Shown here: positions 26,352-34,651 of the stretch, piece by piece | Layout: the number at the start of each line of letters is the position of its first letter | Numbering within the stretch: the first letter of the stretch is position 1 | Assembly: GCA_002305995.1 (NCBI GenBank) | Contig: DBRN01000012.1 | Span: 507,910-571,909, forward strand | DNA length: 64,000 bases | Direction of reading: 5' to 3' | Source: Atopobiaceae bacterium UBA1367 | Lineage (GTDB): Bacteria > Actinomycetota > Coriobacteriia > Coriobacteriales > Atopobiaceae | Translations under genes and position numbers: made by a program | Notes under the pieces: model-generated | Told to the model about the DNA's origin: nothing | The model's database searches: none | What the model saw: the letters and a program-made list of their open reading frames with translations, nothing else

Positions 26352-27074
26352 TCACGACTCCTCGACGACGATGGTCCCGATCGGCTCCCCCCTCAGGGCA
26401 CGGACGATCGCCCCATCCTGCTCCATGTTGAAGACCAGGATGGGCATCGAGTTCTCCTGGCAGAGCGCCGTGGCCGTGGCATCCATGACCTGTAGGCGCT
26501 TCCTGAGGACGTCCCGGTAGGTGATCACGTCGTAGCGCGTGGCATCGGCGTGCTTGACGGGATCCTTGTCATAGATGCCGTCGACCTTGGTCGCCTTCAT
26601 CAGCACGTCGGCGCCGATCTCGCAGGCGCGGAGCGCGGCACAGGTGTCGGTGGTGAAGTAGGGGTTGCCCGTGCCAGCCGCGAAGATGGTGATGCGTCCC
26701 TTCTCGAGATGGCGGATCGCACGGCGGCGGATGTAGGTCTCGGAGATCGCGTGCATCTCGATGGCGCTCATGACGCGGCACTCGAAGCCGTTCTTCTCGA
26801 AGCAGTCCTGGAGCGCGAGCGAGTTGATGACCGTGGCGAGCATGCCCATGTTGTCGCCCTGGGCACGATCCATGCCCTCGGCGGCGCCCTCGAGGCCACG
26901 GTAGATGTTGCCGCCGCCGATGACGACGGCGATCTGGACCCCGTCGTCGTAGGCGGGCTTGAGGGCTTCGGCAATGCGCTGCGGGACCTCGGGGTCGATG
27001 CCGAAGCGGCGGCTTCCCATCAGGGCCTCACCGGAGAGCTTGAGCAGGACGCGCCTATATTTGTAGTCAGCCAA
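26352..27074 (-). CDS. pyrH: UMP kinase
   Basis: Phosphorylates UMP to UDP; amino-acid-kinase fold, hexameric and usually regulated by GTP and UTP. The 240-residue protein shows RVLLKLSGEAL, AVVIGGGNIYRG, DNMGMLATVINSLAL, AAGTGNPYFTTDT and the C-terminal GTIVVEES. The start is a TTG at 27074 with GGGGAGG 4-5 bases upstream; there is no ATG or GTG at the right place, and the longer open frame runs into the tsf-pyrH gap. Confidence 0.95.
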   Translation of the reverse strand: MADYKYRRVLLKLSGEALMGSRRFGIDPEVPQRIAEALKPAYDDGVQIAVVIGGGNIYRGLEGAAEGMDRAQGDNMGMLATVINSLALQDCFEKNGFECRVMSAIEMHAISETYIRRRAIRHLEKGRITIFAAGTGNPYFTTDTCAALRACEIGADVLMKATKVDGIYDKDPVKHADATRYDVITYRDVLRKRLQVMDATATALCQENSMPILVFNMEQDGAIVRALRGEPIGTIVVEES

Positions 27075-27214
27075 AGGACCTCCCCTTGTCAGTGGTGCCC
27101 CACGATCGTCTGGCACCCGGTATCCCTCAGAGTGTAGCAAAGGCCGCATCGGCCCCGCGCGCGCGTGGGGCAAGCAGACAGCAACACCATGCGAGGGGCG
27201 CGCAGGCATGAGGA

Positions 27215-27242
27215 GGGGCCGACACGCGTGCGTGCCGGCCCC
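27215..27242 (-). terminator. GC-rich hairpin after tsf
   Basis: A 12-13 bp stem (GGGGCCGGCACGC pairing with GCGTGTCGGCCCC, one G-U pair) 22 bases past the tsf stop. No T-tract follows, so it may only attenuate transcription into pyrH. Confidence 0.6.
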
Positions 27243-27263
27243 CTTGTCCCTGCGGTGCCCCCG

Positions 27264-28136
27264 CTACTCCTGACCGAAGGCGTAGCGGACGAACGACATG
27301 ACCTGGATGTCATCGCCCACAGACGCGCCGACCCTCTTGGCGAGCTCGGAGATGGTGATGGAGCCGTCCTTGATGAAGTCCTGCTCGACCAGGCAGCTCT
27401 CCTTGTAGAACTTCTCGAGGCGACCGGTGGCGATGCGCTCCTGGATGGCCTCGGGCTTGCCGGACTCGGCGGCCTGGGCCATGTAGATGGCCTTCTCGCG
27501 CGCGATGACGTCGGCGGGGACGTCCTCGCGACGGCAGGCGACAGAGGGCATGGCGGCGACCTGCATGGCCACGTCATGCGCGAAGGTCTTGAACTGCTCG
27601 TTCTCGGCCGTCTCGGGCTTGGAGAGGTGGATGGTCACGATGTCGGCGAGCTTGCCGCCGAGATGGACATAGCTACCCAAGGCGCCGTGCTCGACGGTGA
27701 CGCGGGAGAAGCGCTGGATCTTCATGTTCTCGCCGATGACATGGATCATCTCGGTGAGCTCGTCTGCGACGGTGCCCTCGCCCATGGCGCAGGCCTTGAG
27801 TGCCTCGACGTCGGCGGGGTCGCTCTCGGCAACGATCTCGGCGAGGTCGGCCGCGAAGCCGGTGAACTTGGGGTTGGTGCCGACGAAGTCGGTCTCGCAG
27901 GAGAGCTCGAGCAGAGCCCCCCTCTTGCCGTCGGCGGTGATGAAGGCGGCGATGGTGCCCTCGTTGGTGTCACGGCCGGCGCGCTTGACGGCCTTGGCGA
28001 CACCCATGGTGCGCAGGATGTCGACGGCCTTCTCGATGTCACCGTCAGCCTCGACCAGCGCCTTCTTGCACTCCATCATGGGAGCGTCGGTCATCTCGCG
28101 AAGCTGCTTGACCAGAGCGGCGGTAACCTGAGCCAT
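27264..28136 (-). CDS. tsf: Translation elongation factor Ts
   Basis: Nucleotide exchange factor for EF-Tu. The 290-residue protein has an N-terminal UBA-like domain (VKQLREMTDAPMMECKKAL), the ELSCETDFVGTN core motif, and the C-terminal coiled-coil region with CLVEQDFIKD. The ATG at 28136 has GGAGGA upstream; the open frame to 28301 overlaps rpsB and is rejected. Follows rpsB by 44 bases. Confidence 0.97.
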   Translation of the reverse strand: MAQVTAALVKQLREMTDAPMMECKKALVEADGDIEKAVDILRTMGVAKAVKRAGRDTNEGTIAAFITADGKRGALLELSCETDFVGTNPKFTGFAADLAEIVAESDPADVEALKACAMGEGTVADELTEMIHVIGENMKIQRFSRVTVEHGALGSYVHLGGKLADIVTIHLSKPETAENEQFKTFAHDVAMQVAAMPSVACRREDVPADVIAREKAIYMAQAAESGKPEAIQERIATGRLEKFYKESCLVEQDFIKDGSITISELAKRVGASVGDDIQVMSFVRYAFGQE

Positions 28137-28180
28137 AGTGTGTTCCTCCTTGGAAGGTGGTGGTGATCGATATGCGGGCG

Positions 28181-28942
28181 CTACTCGGCAACAGGGGCCT
28201 CGACCTCGACGGTCGGGGTGGTCTCGCCGGCAGCCATCTCCTCGGCTGAGATCTGCTCCTTGCCGGATCCGGCAAGGACGGCGTCGGCGACCAGCTCGCA
28301 CATGAGGCTGACGGAGCGGATGGCGTCGTCGTTCGCCGGGATGCCATACTCGATGACGTCGGGATCGGAGTTGGTGTCCAGCAGGCCCACGACGGGGATG
28401 CGCAGGCGGTTCGCCTCCTTGATCGCGATCTCCTCGCGCTTGGTGTCGACGACGAAGATCGCCTGGGGCAGGGCGTGCATCGAGCGGACGCCGCCGAGGT
28501 TGCGCTGCAGCTTCTCGAGCTCCTTGGTGAGGACGGCCTGCTCCTTCTTGCCGCGCGCAGCCATGCGACCGTCGGCGACCATGGCCTCGAGCTCCTCCAT
28601 GCGATCGATGCGAGAGCGCATCGTCACGAAGTTGGTGAGCATGCCTCCGAGCCAGCGCTGGTTGATGTAGGGCATGTCGCAGCGGTCGGCCTGGGTCGCG
28701 ACAGGCTCCTGGGCCTGCTTCTTGGTGCCCACGAACAGGACGCTACCGCCCTTGGAGGCGATGTCCTTGAGGAAGGAGTAGGCGCGGTCGGCCTCGATGA
28801 CGGTCTGCTTCAGGTCGAGGATGTAGATGCCATTCCGCTCACCGAAGATGTACGGTCTCATCTTGGGGTTCCAGCGACGGGTCTGGTGGCCGTAGTGGCA
28901 GCCGGCCTCGAGCAGGGTCCTGATGTTGATCTTCACAGCCAT
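28181..28942 (-). CDS. rpsB: 30S ribosomal protein S2
   Basis: The 253-residue protein has the diagnostic LLEAGCHYGHQTRRWNPKM start, YIFGERNGIYILDL, VLFVGTKKQAQ, YINQRWLGGMLTN and the IPVVGLLDTNSDPD signature. A glutamate/alanine-rich tail of about 25 residues extends past the core. The start has an ideal GGAGG. First gene of the rpsB-tsf-pyrH-frr block. Confidence 0.98.
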   Translation of the reverse strand: MAVKINIRTLLEAGCHYGHQTRRWNPKMRPYIFGERNGIYILDLKQTVIEADRAYSFLKDIASKGGSVLFVGTKKQAQEPVATQADRCDMPYINQRWLGGMLTNFVTMRSRIDRMEELEAMVADGRMAARGKKEQAVLTKELEKLQRNLGGVRSMHALPQAIFVVDTKREEIAIKEANRLRIPVVGLLDTNSDPDVIEYGIPANDDAIRSVSLMCELVADAVLAGSGKEQISAEEMAAGETTPTVEVEAPVAE

Positions 28943-29080
28943 GTTCTAACCTCCTGTGTGGTTGGTCCTCCGCACGGGGTCAGCCCCCCTGCTCCACCCG
29001 AGACTCGGCTGCGTGTCCCGGGCACCGCGGCCAGAGGGTCGCCCGTGCGTGCGAATTCATGCCATGCGGACGCACGGCAA
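28943..29080 (-). promoter_or_regulatory. Structured 5' leader of rpsB
   Basis: About 138 bases lie between the predicted transcription start and the rpsB ATG. Directly at the 5' end is a stem (CCGTGCGT pairing with ACGCACGG, 29043-29077). The leader has no start codon with a ribosome site other than that of rpsB. Ribosomal protein S2 leaders are autoregulated in several bacteria, so this is a candidate S2-responsive element by analogy only. Confidence 0.4.
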
Positions 29081-29086
29081 TCGGAG

Positions 29087-29116
29087 AGTATACCAACAAA
29101 CGAATCCGGCTGTCGA
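29087..29116 (-). promoter_or_regulatory. Putative sigma-70 promoter for rpsB-tsf
   Basis: Minus strand TCGACA (29111-29116), 18-base spacer, TATACT (29087-29092): 5 of 6 matches in both boxes. Confidence 0.7.
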
Positions 29117-29146
29117 GCGCCTTGCCCCCGACGCAAGCCACACAAC

Positions 29147-29167
29147 CTCCGAGTCGCGCCCTCGGAG
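29147..29167 (-). terminator. Short hairpin after xerC
   Basis: A 7-bp stem CTCCGAG/CTCGGAG with a 7-base loop, 12 bases past the xerC stop and upstream of the rpsB promoter. Followed by TTGTGTGG on the minus strand; a weak terminator candidate. Confidence 0.4.
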
Positions 29168-29179
29168 GGCCGACCAGGG

Positions 29180-30112
29180 CTACTCCCCACGCGGGTGCGC
29201 CTGGCGGGTCGCCTCCTTGAGCCGCCCCACGGAGAGGTGCGTGTACACCTGCGTGGTCGCGAGGCTCTCGTGCCCCAGCAGCTCCTGCACGCTCCGCAGG
29301 TCGGCACCGCCCGACAGCAGCTCGGTGGCGTAGGTGTGGCGCATCGCGTGGGGGGTCACGCCGGGATCGATCCCGGCCAGCGCCACATGGCGCTCGAAGC
29401 ACGTCCTGAGGGCGTCGGCCGACATGCGGTTGCCGCGCGTCGAGACGAACAGGGCACTCGTGCGCTCGCCTCGTCCCCTGGCGACCAGCGACGGGCGCGC
29501 CTCCTGGAGATAGGCCGACAGGACCGACAGGGCCCGTCGGTACACGGGGACCACGCGCTCCTTCGAGCCCTTGCCAAAGAGCCTGACCTGCGCTTGGGCG
29601 AAGTCGACGTCGGACACGTCGAGGCGGGACACCTCGGAGACGCGCGCGCCCGTCGCGTAGAGCAGCTCGATCAGGGCACGGTCGCGCAGCCCCTCGGCCG
29701 TCGACTCGTCGCAGGTGGCGACCAGCAGGTCGACGTCGCCGTCCGAGATGGCGTGCGGAAGCGTCCGCGAGAGCTTGGGGCTCGCCAGGGCGGACGCCGC
29801 GTCGGTCGCGACCCGCTCCTGGCCCACCAGCCAGCGATAGAGGCCGCGCACTGCCGAGAGGTGGCGATTGACCGTCCTGGCGGAATATCCCGCACGGGTC
29901 AGCTCGGCGAGGTAGCGGCGCAGGTCGCGATGGGTCGCGACGTCGCCGACCACGCCCTCCCGCCGGGCCCATGCGCAATAGGCCTCCACGTCGCCCCGAT
30001 AGGCACGCACCGTGTGCTCCGAGAGGTTTCGGACGTCGGCGAGGTAGGACAGGTAGTCGCTCGCGTCGCGCTCGAAGCGGGACTGCGCGGCGTCACGCTC
30101 CCCGGCACTCAC
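29180..30112 (-). CDS. xerC: Tyrosine recombinase XerC/XerD type
   Basis: Site-specific recombinase, expected to resolve chromosome dimers at dif. The 310-residue protein has an N-terminal SAM-like core-binding domain (about 10-105) and a catalytic domain. All active-site residues are present: Arg157 (ATGARVSE), Lys181 (FGKGSKER), His255 and Arg258 (HAMRHTYAT), His281 (GHESLATTQ) and nucleophile Tyr290. The GTG at 30112 overlaps the trmFO stop (GTGA). Position after trmFO, without phage genes, supports the housekeeping XerC role; XerD cannot be excluded. Confidence 0.9.
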   Translation of the reverse strand: MSAGERDAAQSRFERDASDYLSYLADVRNLSEHTVRAYRGDVEAYCAWARREGVVGDVATHRDLRRYLAELTRAGYSARTVNRHLSAVRGLYRWLVGQERVATDAASALASPKLSRTLPHAISDGDVDLLVATCDESTAEGLRDRALIELLYATGARVSEVSRLDVSDVDFAQAQVRLFGKGSKERVVPVYRRALSVLSAYLQEARPSLVARGRGERTSALFVSTRGNRMSADALRTCFERHVALAGIDPGVTPHAMRHTYATELLSGGADLRSVQELLGHESLATTQVYTHLSVGRLKEATRQAHPRGE

Positions 30113-31449
30113 GAGAGGTCGCCCCCCGCCGTGCGGAAGAGGTCGGCGCGCGCGGCGACACAGGCCGCGAGATCCTCTCTCGCCCGGGCGGCATAGGCCG
30201 CATGGCGCTCCCCCTTGCGCATGCGCCCGCCCCCCAGGGGCGGCATGAGGCCGAAGTTGACATGCATCGGTTGGTAGGGATCAGTGGACGGGTCGGTGGC
30301 ATAGGCGACCAGCGAGCCGAGCGCCGTCGTCTTGGGGAGGGAGAGTCGCTGCCTGCCCAGGAGGTCGGCGCAGGTGTTGAGCGCCGCCAGAAGACCTGAC
30401 GCGATGGCCTCGACGTAGCCTTCCGTTCCCGTGATCTGCCCAGCCAGCCGAACCGTCGTGCCCGGCACGGCAAAGCTCCCGTCGAGCGAGCGCGGGGCGT
30501 CGACGAACGAGTTGCGGTGCATGACGCCGTACCGGAAGAACTCGGCATGCTCGAGGCCGGGAATCATCCTGAAGACCCGAGCCTGCTCGCCCCATGCCAG
30601 GTTGGTCTGGAACCCCACCAGGTTGTAGGCGGTGCCCTCGGCGTTCTCGGGACGGAGCTGAGCCACCGCCCAGGGGCGCTGCCCCGTGCGCGGGTCACGC
30701 AGCCCCACTGGCTTGAGCGCTCCGAAGCGCATCGTGTCGCGTCCCTTGCGGGCGACCTCCTCAATCGGCTGGCAGGCGTTGAAGAGGTCACGCCCCTCGA
30801 ACGAGCGCGAGACGACCCGCCGTGCCGCGACGAGCTCATCGTAGAAGCGGTCGTACTCCTCGCGGCCCATGGGGCAGTTGAGGTAGTCTCCCGCCCCATC
30901 CTCGTAGCGGGACTGGCTGAACGCGACCGACAGGTCGATGGTCTGCGCGTCGACGACCGGCGCGGCAGCGTCGAAGAACGAGAGGTGCGAGTCGCCCACA
31001 AGCCCGCAAAGCGCCGAGAAGAGCGCCGGCGAGCACAGCGGACCAGCCGCTATGACGCAGGGTCCGTCTGGAATGGCGGTGACCTCCTCCCTGACGAGCT
31101 CGATGAGCGCATCCCCCTCGACAGCCGTGGTCACGGTCTGGGAGAAGCGGGCCCGGTCGACGGCCAGCGCCGCGCCGGCGGGCACCGCGCAGTCGCGCGC
31201 GATCTCGAGGAGCATCGATCCCATGACGGTCAGCTCGTGCTTGAGCAACCCGGCGGCACTCTCCTCGCGGAGCGACTTGAGCGAGTTCGAGCACACGAGC
31301 TCCGCGAGCCGGTCGGTGTGGTGCGCGGGCGCCGTGCCCGTCGGGCGCTGCTCGAACAGCCTCACGCGCACCCCCCGCCGTGCCAGCTGCAGCGCGCACT
31401 CGCTGCCCGCGAGGCCCCCTCCGACCACGGTCACGACCCGATCCGTCAC
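30109..31449 (-). CDS. trmFO: Folate/FAD-dependent tRNA (uracil-54) methyltransferase TrmFO
   Basis: Makes ribothymidine 54 in tRNA using methylenetetrahydrofolate and FAD. The 446-residue protein begins with the FAD-binding VVTVVGGGLAGSECA. Cys53 (LVCSNSLKSL) and a second cysteine near 225 (FNACQPIEE) correspond to the functional cysteines of the family. Other conserved stretches are MRFGALKPVGL, LVGFQTNLAWGEQ and HVNFGLMPPL. The GTG start at 31449 is the only sensible one. In many Gram-positives topA precedes trmFO; here dprA does. Confidence 0.95.
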   Translation of the reverse strand: MTDRVVTVVGGGLAGSECALQLARRGVRVRLFEQRPTGTAPAHHTDRLAELVCSNSLKSLREESAAGLLKHELTVMGSMLLEIARDCAVPAGAALAVDRARFSQTVTTAVEGDALIELVREEVTAIPDGPCVIAAGPLCSPALFSALCGLVGDSHLSFFDAAAPVVDAQTIDLSVAFSQSRYEDGAGDYLNCPMGREEYDRFYDELVAARRVVSRSFEGRDLFNACQPIEEVARKGRDTMRFGALKPVGLRDPRTGQRPWAVAQLRPENAEGTAYNLVGFQTNLAWGEQARVFRMIPGLEHAEFFRYGVMHRNSFVDAPRSLDGSFAVPGTTVRLAGQITGTEGYVEAIASGLLAALNTCADLLGRQRLSLPKTTALGSLVAYATDPSTDPYQPMHVNFGLMPPLGGGRMRKGERHAAYAARAREDLAACVAARADLFRTAGGDLS

Positions 31450-31476
31450 GTTCCCATCCCCCCTCGACGCGCATGG

Positions 31477-32391
31477 TCACGATCCCATTCTACCGTGTCC
31501 GAGCAAGGTCTCCCGCGTCGGCGCGTACCTGCCGTCGGGAAGCCGCTGCACCACGCCATGGACCTCGTACTCCGCCAGGATGCGCAGCATGGTGAGCGGC
31601 TCCTCCCCCAGGTGCGCGGCGAGGTCGTCCGCTCGCATCGGGCTTGCGACCAGCGCCGAGAGGACGCGTCCGCGGGGCGTCGGCAGGTCCTCCTGGATCA
31701 TCCGCAGCACGCCGTAGTCCCTCGATATGAGCATCTCGAGATCGGCCTCGCAGGTGATGATGTGGGCGCCGTCCCTGATGAGGGCGTTGGCGCCCTGGGA
31801 TTCGGGGGAGAAGATGGATCCTGGCACCGCATAGACCTCGCGTCCCAGGTCGAAGGCCGCCGTCGCGGTGCTCGCCGTTCCCGACCGCGCGCTCGCCTCG
31901 CTCACCACCACCGCGACGGACAGCGCCGCTATGAGGCCGTTGCGCTGGGGGAAGGCCCATCGCTGGACGGGCGAGCCCCAGGGGACCATCGAGATCACGG
32001 CGCCGCCCTGCCGCACGGCCCGATCGAACACGTCGCGCGAGGACGAGGGATAGACCCCGTCTGCGCCGACCCCCGACACCACGACCGTCTTCCCGCCCGC
32101 ATCGAGCGCGCCACGTGCCGCGGCCGCATCACAGCCCATCGCCCCGCCCGAGACGACCGTGATGCCGGACTCCGCGGCGATGCGGGCGGCCATCGAGGCA
32201 ACCGCGATCCCATAGGGCGTGGCACGGCGCGCCCCGATGATCGAGAGGCACATCGTGGACAGCGCCTCGGGATCGCCCCTCCCGTAGATCACCTTGGGAG
32301 GATGCTCCATGTCCTCCAGAGCGGCGGGATAGGCGCCTTCCCCGCGTGCCAGCTCCCATCTCGACACGTCCTGCGAGCATGTCTCATCCAT
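31477..32391 (-). CDS. dprA: DNA-processing protein DprA
   Basis: Loads RecA onto incoming single-stranded DNA during transformation. The 304-residue protein has the Rossmann-like SMF domain with SIIGARRATPYG, VSGGAMGCDAAA, FPQRNGLIAALS and an AVPGSIFSPESQGAN block. A C-terminal winged helix follows (MRADDLAAHLGEE, YAPT). The ATG at 32391 overlaps the comM end by 8 bases and has GGGGGAG 5 bases upstream. Pairing with comM suggests a DNA-uptake or recombination module, although uptake-machine genes are not in the window. Confidence 0.94.
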   Translation of the reverse strand: MDETCSQDVSRWELARGEGAYPAALEDMEHPPKVIYGRGDPEALSTMCLSIIGARRATPYGIAVASMAARIAAESGITVVSGGAMGCDAAAARGALDAGGKTVVVSGVGADGVYPSSSRDVFDRAVRQGGAVISMVPWGSPVQRWAFPQRNGLIAALSVAVVVSEASARSGTASTATAAFDLGREVYAVPGSIFSPESQGANALIRDGAHIITCEADLEMLISRDYGVLRMIQEDLPTPRGRVLSALVASPMRADDLAAHLGEEPLTMLRILAEYEVHGVVQRLPDGRYAPTRETLLGHGRMGS

Positions 32392-33886
32392 GCGATCTCC
32401 CCCTATACGAGCACGCCTCGACGATGTCATCCCTCGTCACCAGGTCATGGTGCTCGATGTCGGCGATGGTGCGGGCGACACGGGCGGCACGGGCTATGGA
32501 CCTCCCACCCATCAGGAGCCGCCCTGCCATGGCCTCGAAGGCCACGAGGGCATCACGATCGAAGGTGCCGGTCGGGCCGTCGGAGCTTCCGCCGCCCTGC
32601 CGGAGGGCGGCGAACTCCCTGCCGGCCCCGACCATCTTGGCCATCTGTGCCGAGCTGAGCCCCGAGGAGCCCGCGATGACCTTGCGCGACGCCGGGCGGG
32701 CGACGTCCACGCGCATGTCTATGCGATCGGCCAGAGGGCCGCCCATGCGCGCCTGGTAGGACTCCACGCGTGCGGGCGCACACGTGCAGGGGTGGCCAGG
32801 GTCGCCGAGGTGGCCGCATGGGCAGGGGTTTGCGGCCGCGACGAGCATGAAGTCGCAGGGAAAGCGGTAGCGCCCCTCCGCGCGCACGAGGCGGACCGCG
32901 CGGTCCTCGAGCGGTTGCCTGAGCGCCTGGAGCACGTTCGAGGCGAACTCCGGTAGCTCGTCGAGGAAGAGAACCCCCTTGTGGGCCATCGAGATCTCCC
33001 CTGGCATGACGGGCTTTCCGCCACCGACCAGCCCGGCGAGCGACACGGAGTGATGCGGGGCGCGAAACGGGGGCATCCCGCCGGCGACGTCGTCGATGGG
33101 CTGGCCAGCCACCGAATGCACGAGCACGGACTCCACGCGCTCCGCCTCGCCCAGCGGCGGGAGGATGGTGGGGAGCCTTCGCGCGAGCATGGTCTTCCCG
33201 GCCCCAGGGGGACCGACCATCAGCAGGCCATGCCTTCCCGTGGCGGCGATGACCATGGCACGCTTGGCCACCTCCTGGTCACAGACGTCCGCATAGTCGA
33301 TGTCCGGGCGCCGTGCGGGAGAGGAGCTCCTCTCCCCAGCGCTCCCACTCGTCGGAGCGGGCAGGGACTCCATGCCCTGACGCAGGCGACCGAGGTAGGG
33401 CAGGGCCCTGCTGGCGCAGGAGACGCCGCCGTCTGGCAGCCCTTCAGGCGAGGAGACGAGCTCGAGGCCCGTTCGCTCGGCAAGGAGGGCGTAGGCGAAC
33501 GAGCCTCGCACCGGACAGACCTGGCCGTCCAGGGCAAGCTCTCCCACGAAGAGGCAACCCTCCAGCGCGGCCGTGGGTATCTGGCCCGAGGCCGCGAGGA
33601 TCGCCACCGCAATGGGAAGGTCGAATCCCGTTCCCGTCTTGCGCAGCTCGGCGGGCGCCAGGTTGATGGTTATGTGCAGCCGGGGGTTGTCGAACCCGCA
33701 GGCGCTGATCGCGCAGCGCACCCGCGAGCGGGCCTCCATGACGATCGGGTCCGCCATCCCCACCAGGGAGTAGCCCGGGATGCCAGGCGAGCACGACACC
33801 TCGACCGTCACGGGTATGGCCTCGACCCCGCGGATCACGGCCGTGTTCACGGCAAACGAGCCCACATGCGCCGCCGCACCCATCAC
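32384..33886 (-). CDS. comM: ComM/YifB-family AAA+ ATPase (Mg-chelatase-like)
   Basis: Hexameric helicase-like ATPase that aids branch migration in transformation. The 500-residue protein has the N-terminal ChlI-like domain (VEVSCSPGIPGYSLVGMAD, ITINLAPAELRKTG), Walker A GPPGAGKT near 226-233, sensor segment GVLFLDELPEF, the AAANPCPCGHLGDP cysteine cluster, and a C-terminal domain with RAARVARTIADI. The start is GTG at 33886 (overlapping the yraN stop, GTGA) or ATG at 33883; neither has a strong ribosome site, which suggests coupling. Confidence 0.93.
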   Translation of the reverse strand: MMGAAAHVGSFAVNTAVIRGVEAIPVTVEVSCSPGIPGYSLVGMADPIVMEARSRVRCAISACGFDNPRLHITINLAPAELRKTGTGFDLPIAVAILAASGQIPTAALEGCLFVGELALDGQVCPVRGSFAYALLAERTGLELVSSPEGLPDGGVSCASRALPYLGRLRQGMESLPAPTSGSAGERSSSPARRPDIDYADVCDQEVAKRAMVIAATGRHGLLMVGPPGAGKTMLARRLPTILPPLGEAERVESVLVHSVAGQPIDDVAGGMPPFRAPHHSVSLAGLVGGGKPVMPGEISMAHKGVLFLDELPEFASNVLQALRQPLEDRAVRLVRAEGRYRFPCDFMLVAAANPCPCGHLGDPGHPCTCAPARVESYQARMGGPLADRIDMRVDVARPASRKVIAGSSGLSSAQMAKMVGAGREFAALRQGGGSSDGPTGTFDRDALVAFEAMAGRLLMGGRSIARAARVARTIADIEHHDLVTRDDIVEACSYRGRSHG

Positions 33887-34470
33887 GCATCACACTCGAA
33901 CGCGCCGACGAGATGCCGCAGCCGTGCCGTCCTGTCTGCCACGATGGTGATGGCGATGACGTCGAAGCGGACGGAGTCGACGCCCGCAAGCTGCATGTAG
34001 CAGGCGGCGATGCGTCCATAGCGACGCTGCTTGCGCTCCCCCACGGCCAGCTCGGGAACCATGCCCAGGCGCCCGCCCGACACCAGCCGCGTCTTCACCT
34101 CCACCAGGACGCAGCTGTCGCCGTCCATGGCGATGATGTCCACCTCCCCGCAGGGACACGCCCAGTTGCGCTCGCGCACCTCGTACCCACGCCGCTCCAG
34201 ATACCGTGACGCAAGACGCTCACCCTCGGAGCCGAGCTCCTGTGGACTCACGTCGTCGATGCGCAGGCGCGGCGAGCCGAGCCCGCCCGCCTCCCTCGCG
34301 TGCCGTGCAGGGTCCTGGTCCCGATCGGAGCTGGTGCGGGGTGGGCAACCATGCTGGGCCGCGGATGACCCTCTCGACCGGCCAGTCGTGCCCTCCCCGT
34401 CTGGCCCATCGCCCGGCTGGTGTCGGGCACACTCGTGACACCGGTACTCGTGCTGACGGCTGCAACCCAT
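33883..34470 (-). CDS. yraN: YraN/UPF0102-family nuclease-fold protein with N-terminal extension
   Basis: Residues about 79-195 form the UPF0102 domain: LGSEGERLASRYLERRGYEV, CPCGEVDIIAMDG and VLVEVKTR, the acidic/Lys pattern of restriction-endonuclease-like folds. The family has no proven function. The ATG at 34470 has an excellent AAGGAG 5 bases upstream, which gives a 195-residue protein, about 75 residues longer than usual. The extra N-terminus contains Cys3, Cys11, Cys14 and His17 (YRCHECARH), possibly metal binding, and a polar linker. A later start is possible, though none has a comparable ribosome site. It is followed at once by comM, in the common rnhB-yraN-comM-dprA order. Confidence 0.8.
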   Translation of the reverse strand: MGCSRQHEYRCHECARHQPGDGPDGEGTTGRSRGSSAAQHGCPPRTSSDRDQDPARHAREAGGLGSPRLRIDDVSPQELGSEGERLASRYLERRGYEVRERNWACPCGEVDIIAMDGDSCVLVEVKTRLVSGGRLGMVPELAVGERKQRRYGRIAACYMQLAGVDSVRFDVIAITIVADRTARLRHLVGAFECDA

Positions 34471-34651
34471 GCGCACTCCTTCCCCGTCTTCCCTTCGGAA
34501 CCAGAAGGATGGCAGGTTGAGGTCGCATATGACGACGCATGCGGTCGCAGCGTGCTGCACCGGGGCGCCACCTTGCGCGCTGGCGGCGCCAGACGCGCAG
34601 CTCATGGCCACAGGACCGTGATGACGTCAGCTCGCAGCTGTCTCCAGCAGC

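Noticed and set aside
29180..30112. Xer-type recombinase as a sign of a mobile element
   Set aside because: It is coupled by a 4-base overlap to trmFO in a housekeeping run, has no flanking att-like repeats and no cargo.
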